Of a stretch of DNA of 64,000 bases, positions 59,747-64,000 are shown piece after piece; the first letter of the stretch is position 1, and every line of letters starts with the position of its first letter. Under the pieces are notes generated by a model, which searched no databases, had not been told where the DNA came from, and worked only from the letters and a program-made list of their open reading frames with translations. Origin of the DNA: Euborellia annulipes (Eukaryota; Arthropoda; Insecta; Dermaptera; Anisolabididae); the NCBI GenBank assembly GCA_023213315.1, contig JAKCPI010005089.1:310001-374000 (forward strand), given 5' to 3'. Both the position numbers and the translations under genes were made by a program.

Positions 59747-59892
59747 CTTTTAACTGTGCTGAAAAAAACGATGAGATGAGCTACGTGGGCGGCAAGGGAA
59801 CATGCATGGCACAAACAGGCATAAATGGACAGGTCAGAGAGGCTTCCAAAATGGACGACCAACTTTTTGACAATTAATCATATTAAAAATTT
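59747..59892 (-). ncRNA. Upstream exon candidate, minus-strand transcript
   Basis: Minus strand acceptor TTTTTTTCTTTTAG and donor AAAAG|GTAAATTT around 146 bp that is clearly less AT-rich (GCCTCTCTGACCTGTCC, CTTGCCGCCCACGTAGC). No long frame. Confidence 0.35.
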
Positions 59893-60544
59893 CTAAAAGA
59901 AAAAAAAAATTTTTTTATAAATTAAATTATTCTAACTTTAAAAAATAATTTAGAATAATTTTTTAGATAAATTTTTATTTTTCTTTTAATTAATTTTTCA
60001 TTATTTAAAAAAAAAAAAATTTAATTCATATGTCTGTTAAAAATTAGCATTTTCTTTTTTCAAAGCAATAAAATTATTTTTAAAAACAAAATTAATTTTA
60101 AAAAATTCGTACACCCTTAATTTTAAAGTTAAAATAATTTATTATTTAAATTTTATTTTTCATATGAATTTTGTTATCTGAGATACTGTTTCCTATCTAT
60201 ATCATCAGTTGTCTATGAAAATAAATTTTTAATAAATCTAATATAAAATTGATATAAAATTTGCAATTTTTTTTTTCAATTCTGAAACCCGTTGTTATTA
60301 AGAGTACATATATATATATATATGATATATATATAGAAGAGAATGAATGAATGAATGATTTATTAATTTGCTGTCCTGTTGACTCTTGGAGCATATCAAA
60401 ATTACAGTTTAGCTCTTAATCTTGCCCTAAAAGTAGAGCAGTTTTTGGACAGGCGGCTCGTCCGTGGAATCGAATTCCAGAGCCTTGCCCCCGCCATCCG
60501 AAAGGAAGAAGGGAGGGAGAGAGAGAACGACCCCCGGTTGTCAT

Positions 60545-60691
60545 CATGGGCGTAACTAGGGGTGCCCCCCCCCCCAGAAGGCTCCTTGCCCCAAGAAAAA
60601 TTGAGAAAATATGGGGCTTTCCAGGCACACCGGAGGATAGCTGGTCCCATGCCCCCCCCCCTCCCAGCCAAATTCTCTAGTTAAGTTCATG
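60545..60691. mobile_element. hAT-like MITE, 7/8 TSD
   Basis: CATGGGCGTAACTAGG at the left, CTAGTTAAGTTCATG at the right; flanks GTTGTCAT / GGTGTCAT. The interior matches the 7,469 unit (CCTTGCCCCAAGAAAAATTG, GGATAGCTGGTCCCATG). Confidence 0.75.
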
Positions 60692-60914
60692 GGTGTCATC
60701 GGTATTATATAATTTAATTTTCTTCTTCTTCTCTCCTCGCCTTATTCCCGCAATGCGGGGTCGGCGGACCTCACTCTTTCCCTCCTATTATCTATGCCTC
60801 CAACCCTATGATGCGTTTTGAGACCGGAAGAAATAGAACAGGCCGGTCAGTCGCACGGTCTGACGCCTGTTGAAAAGATGAAGGAAGAGACAGACATACA
60901 AAGAACAGAAGGAC

Positions 60915-60985
60915 TGCCTGTCCCAGCTCGGGCAGCTCGTGGTCGCCATCCACGTACCCACAAGATGTGGGCCCCTGAGCGATAT
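60915..60985 (+). repeat. Copy of the 16,190 repeat
   Basis: CAGCTCGGGCAGCTCGTGGT, CGCCATCCACGTACCCA, GTGGGCCCCTGAGCGAT. Upstream sequence (60,750-60,910) is not shared with the first copy. Confidence 0.5.
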
Positions 60986-61459
60986 AATATAATTTAATAA
61001 TTAATTCAAAAACCCTCAGCAGCTGAAAGGATATATATATATATATATATATGCCTCCATCAATCCCTTCCATTCATCGGATCATATTCCTTATTTTGTT
61101 CCTATTTATTTTACCCAAAGCCCATCTCACCATCCTCATTTAAGCCACATCCAACTTTCTTTTCTCAGTTACAGGTCATTTGTATCAGAGCCGGGTCTAG
61201 GCAGATATTAAATTGTATGAATTTTCTTCACGGCTAATACATGTGATATATATTGTATAATATGTAAGTCCTTTCTTTATATATATACAATTATATATTA
61301 TATTATTATTATATATATATAATGTCTTATGTTTTTTTTTAAATCTTTTTCTGTTGCTGTTTACCTCCTTTTTATGTATTATATTTGATTGGATCCCCCG
61401 GTTTGCTTGAATAAAATATTAAATAAGAATAAATTTAAAAAATATCTTATAGCTAAGAG

Positions 61460-61693
61460 CATGGGCGTATCCAGTTCAAAACGAGGGAGGGGGGGGGGCA
61501 ACTTTTCTATAATATTTATTTAATGCCACAACCTAACTGTAGATAGGGTATGGAGTCATTCGTAGATTTTATCTTCTCAATAAAATGGCGTGAATTTTTT
61601 AGTTTATTTAAATTATTTTATTTTTATTTCAAGTCTACAAGGATGGGGGGGAGGGGGCAGCTGCCCTCCTTGTCTCCTCTGGATACGTCCATG
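61460..61693. mobile_element. hAT-like MITE, weak TSD
   Basis: CATGGGCGTATCCAG and CTGGATACGTCCATG inverted ends with G-runs inside. Flanks GCTAAGAG / GCTATCTA agree at 5 of 8. Confidence 0.6.
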
Positions 61694-61699
61694 GCTATC

Positions 61700-63400
61700 T
61701 AGTCAATAACATCCTTCTCATTAAATGACAATAATAAAACATTGTTTTTTTTTTTTTTTGTTAATAAATTTTTTAGCAAAAAAAATTTTTGTGTTTGTAT
61801 TATTTTATAAAATGGTGAGGGGGTGGGGGGAAGCGTCATATAATTAAATTATTTTAAGGGAGACGTGGTAACAAAGTTTGGAAACCACTGCCTTACAGCA
61901 AGTTAAGCCTTATATCGACCTTTGGGTCTTAGTTAACAAACTACGATCTGGTCTCTCCTCATTTTAAATTGTCTAGTAAATTCAAAATCAAGTTAATTTT
62001 GCAATTATAAAGAAATTTTTTTCTTCTTTAGATGTGGTGCTAGGATTTAATGTGAGACAGTCTTCGTGGGTGATGGTTGAGATAAAATTTTGAAACTTAA
62101 AGATTTCTCTCTGTTTTCTTGTTAATTTTTCGAGTCTCCTTTCGGTTATAATTTTTCTCTACGAGGACCGGCCGAATTGTTTTGAGTTCATGTGTCTTAA
62201 AAAATTTCATTTGTCTTCTCGTAAAATTGACGTCTCGTCGAAATGTTAATTTCAAATTAGTTATCCTCTTCAATTTTTCAACAAATGAGTTAAATAATAA
62301 ACAATTTTTTTTCTGTATTTATATATAATTTTATTTTACACATTTTTTAAATACAATTTCGTAATAAACAAAATAAGTAAACAACAGTAATAAAAAGAGT
62401 AGTTTTTAGGAATGTCAATGAACATTTCTTGAATGTAACTTAAATCTACCTTATATAATTATAAATTAAAATATATTTATTTATATTCCATATCAAAAGA
62501 ATTATCTTTTAAGTAAAATTAATTACTTATTTATCTAATGGGTGTTTATGGCCATAGTGGAAATGTGAATATTTTTTTGATAAGATATATATATATATAT
62601 ATATATAAAGCACATATAAATAGGAATTTTATCATTTGGGATTTAATTCCCATTTTTATAAAAATTTTTAATATTGTAAAAAGGTCTTACATAGCAACAA
62701 CCACAACTCCTGAAGTCTTTCTTATTTAGATTACTTATCTAATTGGACGAAATTATGAATTTATTGACAGGGTTAATTCAAGGAATGTAAAATTTTGACA
62801 TTAAAAAGACATAAACTAGATTTAAGCATTTTAAGTAACCTTCATTTGGATAAGAAAATAGATATAGTTTGAAGGATAATGAAACGCAGCCCTCAAAAAC
62901 TCCGCAGATTCACTCTTTCTTTGCACTTAATTTTCTTCAAATTGAACCTCACTTAACTTTTGTTTATGAAATATTTTTACACATATTACAATTAAATAAT
63001 TAAATTGTTTGTTCACCAGACATCACACTTCTTAAAAAAATTAAGTCCTTTGATGCCTTGTAAAATTAAAAAAATAATAAATAGTAAAATAACAATAAAA
63101 TTGTTAATATTTTATTGTAAACATTAAAATTTAATAATATACAAAAATAATATATTAAATGCATATATAATTAATTACTTTTTAATGTAAATTAAAGACA
63201 AAAAAACACATCTAAAAATAATCAGATCAATATACAAATGAAATGATTTTATGAAAATTGGAATGTGAAATGAAGAGTTCTGTTATATAAATAAGGTTAA
63301 AAGTATAAAGAAAAAAGTTATAGATTAAATAAAACTAATAAAGATATAGTAATTATAGAATATAATCCAATGGTGATCTTTTTAAAATAATGAGATTTTG
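61700..63400. other. AT-rich DNA, no gene seen
   Basis: No supported exon or repeat family beyond AT microsatellites; TTTGGAAACCACTGCCTTA near 61,880 resembles a hAT terminus. Confidence 0.4.
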
Positions 63401-63414
63401 TAAATATTTATTAC

Positions 63415-63640
63415 CCGCCATCCAAAATGGAGACATCAATTTTTTTTTTCAATAAGCCGATACATATGAGAGCCTTTTGTAAGTAGAAAAGAAGGCTTCG
63501 AGGGCGACGGAGAAAGTGCCAAAGGTAAAAAAAGCTCAGAGAGATGATTGAGTCGCCTGCGTGGACGTCATTTTGTTCCTCAAGGCTGTCACGTCCTCGT
63601 TGATGTGGATCAACAGACCATATTTCTGAGATCACAAATA
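63415..63640 (-). ncRNA. Possible first exon of the minus-strand transcript
   Basis: Minus strand: less AT-rich 225 bp ending ATTTTGGATGGCGG with donor GG|GTAATAAATA. A 77-codon frame runs to the donor but meets a stop almost at once if joined to 59,892. The upper end is undefined. Confidence 0.3.
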
Positions 63641-63723
63641 ACACAAAAAAATTATTTAGAACATGTTAACTTTCAAAAAATAAATAATAATTATTTGAGA
63701 ACTTAGAAAAAAGCGTATTCTTG

Positions 63724-63915
63724 ATGGGCAGGATCGTGATCCTTTTGGATTTAAATCCGATCCGATCCAGGATCTGAAACGAAATCCTTTTTTGGGGAGG
63801 ATCTTGGATCTGGATCGAAATCATTTTTGCTCTCTGGATCTAGGATCTGATCGCTAATCCTTTTCGAGAAGGATTGATCCTTGATTTTTGCGTTCCTTTT
63901 CAAAGGATTGCCAAT
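63724..63915. repeat. GGATC-rich repeat
   Basis: About a dozen GATC sites in 150 bp within degenerate units such as AGGATCTGAAACGAAATCCT and GATCTGGATCGAAATC. Probably a decayed element or small satellite. Confidence 0.45.
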
Positions 63916-64000
63916 TCTTTAAAATTTTTTACTTTTTAATAAATATATTATTAGGAGAATTTTTAATTATAGACCACATTTTTGTATTAAATATTTATTA

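Overview
The window is AT-rich nuclear DNA from an intron-rich animal, most likely an arthropod. The one certain protein-coding gene reads as an animal coatomer alpha subunit (COPA) in 19 coding exons with GT-AG introns. A short interstitial run of CCTAA units (arthropod-type telomere repeat) and the abundance of hAT-like, Tc1/mariner-like, TTAA-type, SINE and LINE remnants fit an arthropod. I cannot name the species.

Layout. 1-2.7 kb: AT-rich upstream DNA with no recognisable gene. 2.75-2.93 kb: likely COPA promoter with three ACGT-core motifs. 2,930-16,893: COPA, + strand, about 1,227 residues, with one apparent one-base frameshift in exon 6. Its larger introns (7, 9, 15 and 18) hold transposon insertions, foldback palindromes and hammerhead-ribozyme-like sequences. 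17.2-19.9 kb and 52.0-54.8 kb: two diverged copies of one segment. Each carries minus-strand splice signals and an almost invariant 305-bp block (304/305 identical) with several perfect hairpins, inside flanks that are only loosely similar. Further minus-strand exon candidates lie at 55.0, 59.7 and 63.4 kb. 20-47 kb is mostly repeats: a high-copy family carrying an AGTACTAGTACT palindrome and ending in a conserved hairpin, many short hAT-like elements with exact 8-bp target duplications, tRNA-derived SINE pieces, and two copies of a TIR transposon, one of them interrupted by a TTAA element. 36.9-37.2 kb is a GC-rich stretch ending in ATG at a splice donor; it could be the first exon of an unidentified + strand gene. 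48.0-51.5 kb holds three foldback elements carrying hammerhead-like motifs. 56.4-57.7 kb is a decayed non-LTR retrotransposon whose tail is part of a tandem duplication reaching 59.2 kb.

The most interesting signals are (1) the recurring motif CUGANGA / stem II / GAAA / UH with complementary stem I arms, best at 48,293-48,334, 48,148-48,187 and 48,651-48,708, which matches a type I hammerhead ribozyme, and (2) the duplicated 305-bp structured block in paralogous minus-strand transcripts. Exon boundaries were placed by splice consensus and by recalled alpha-COP sequence; no search or folding program was run.
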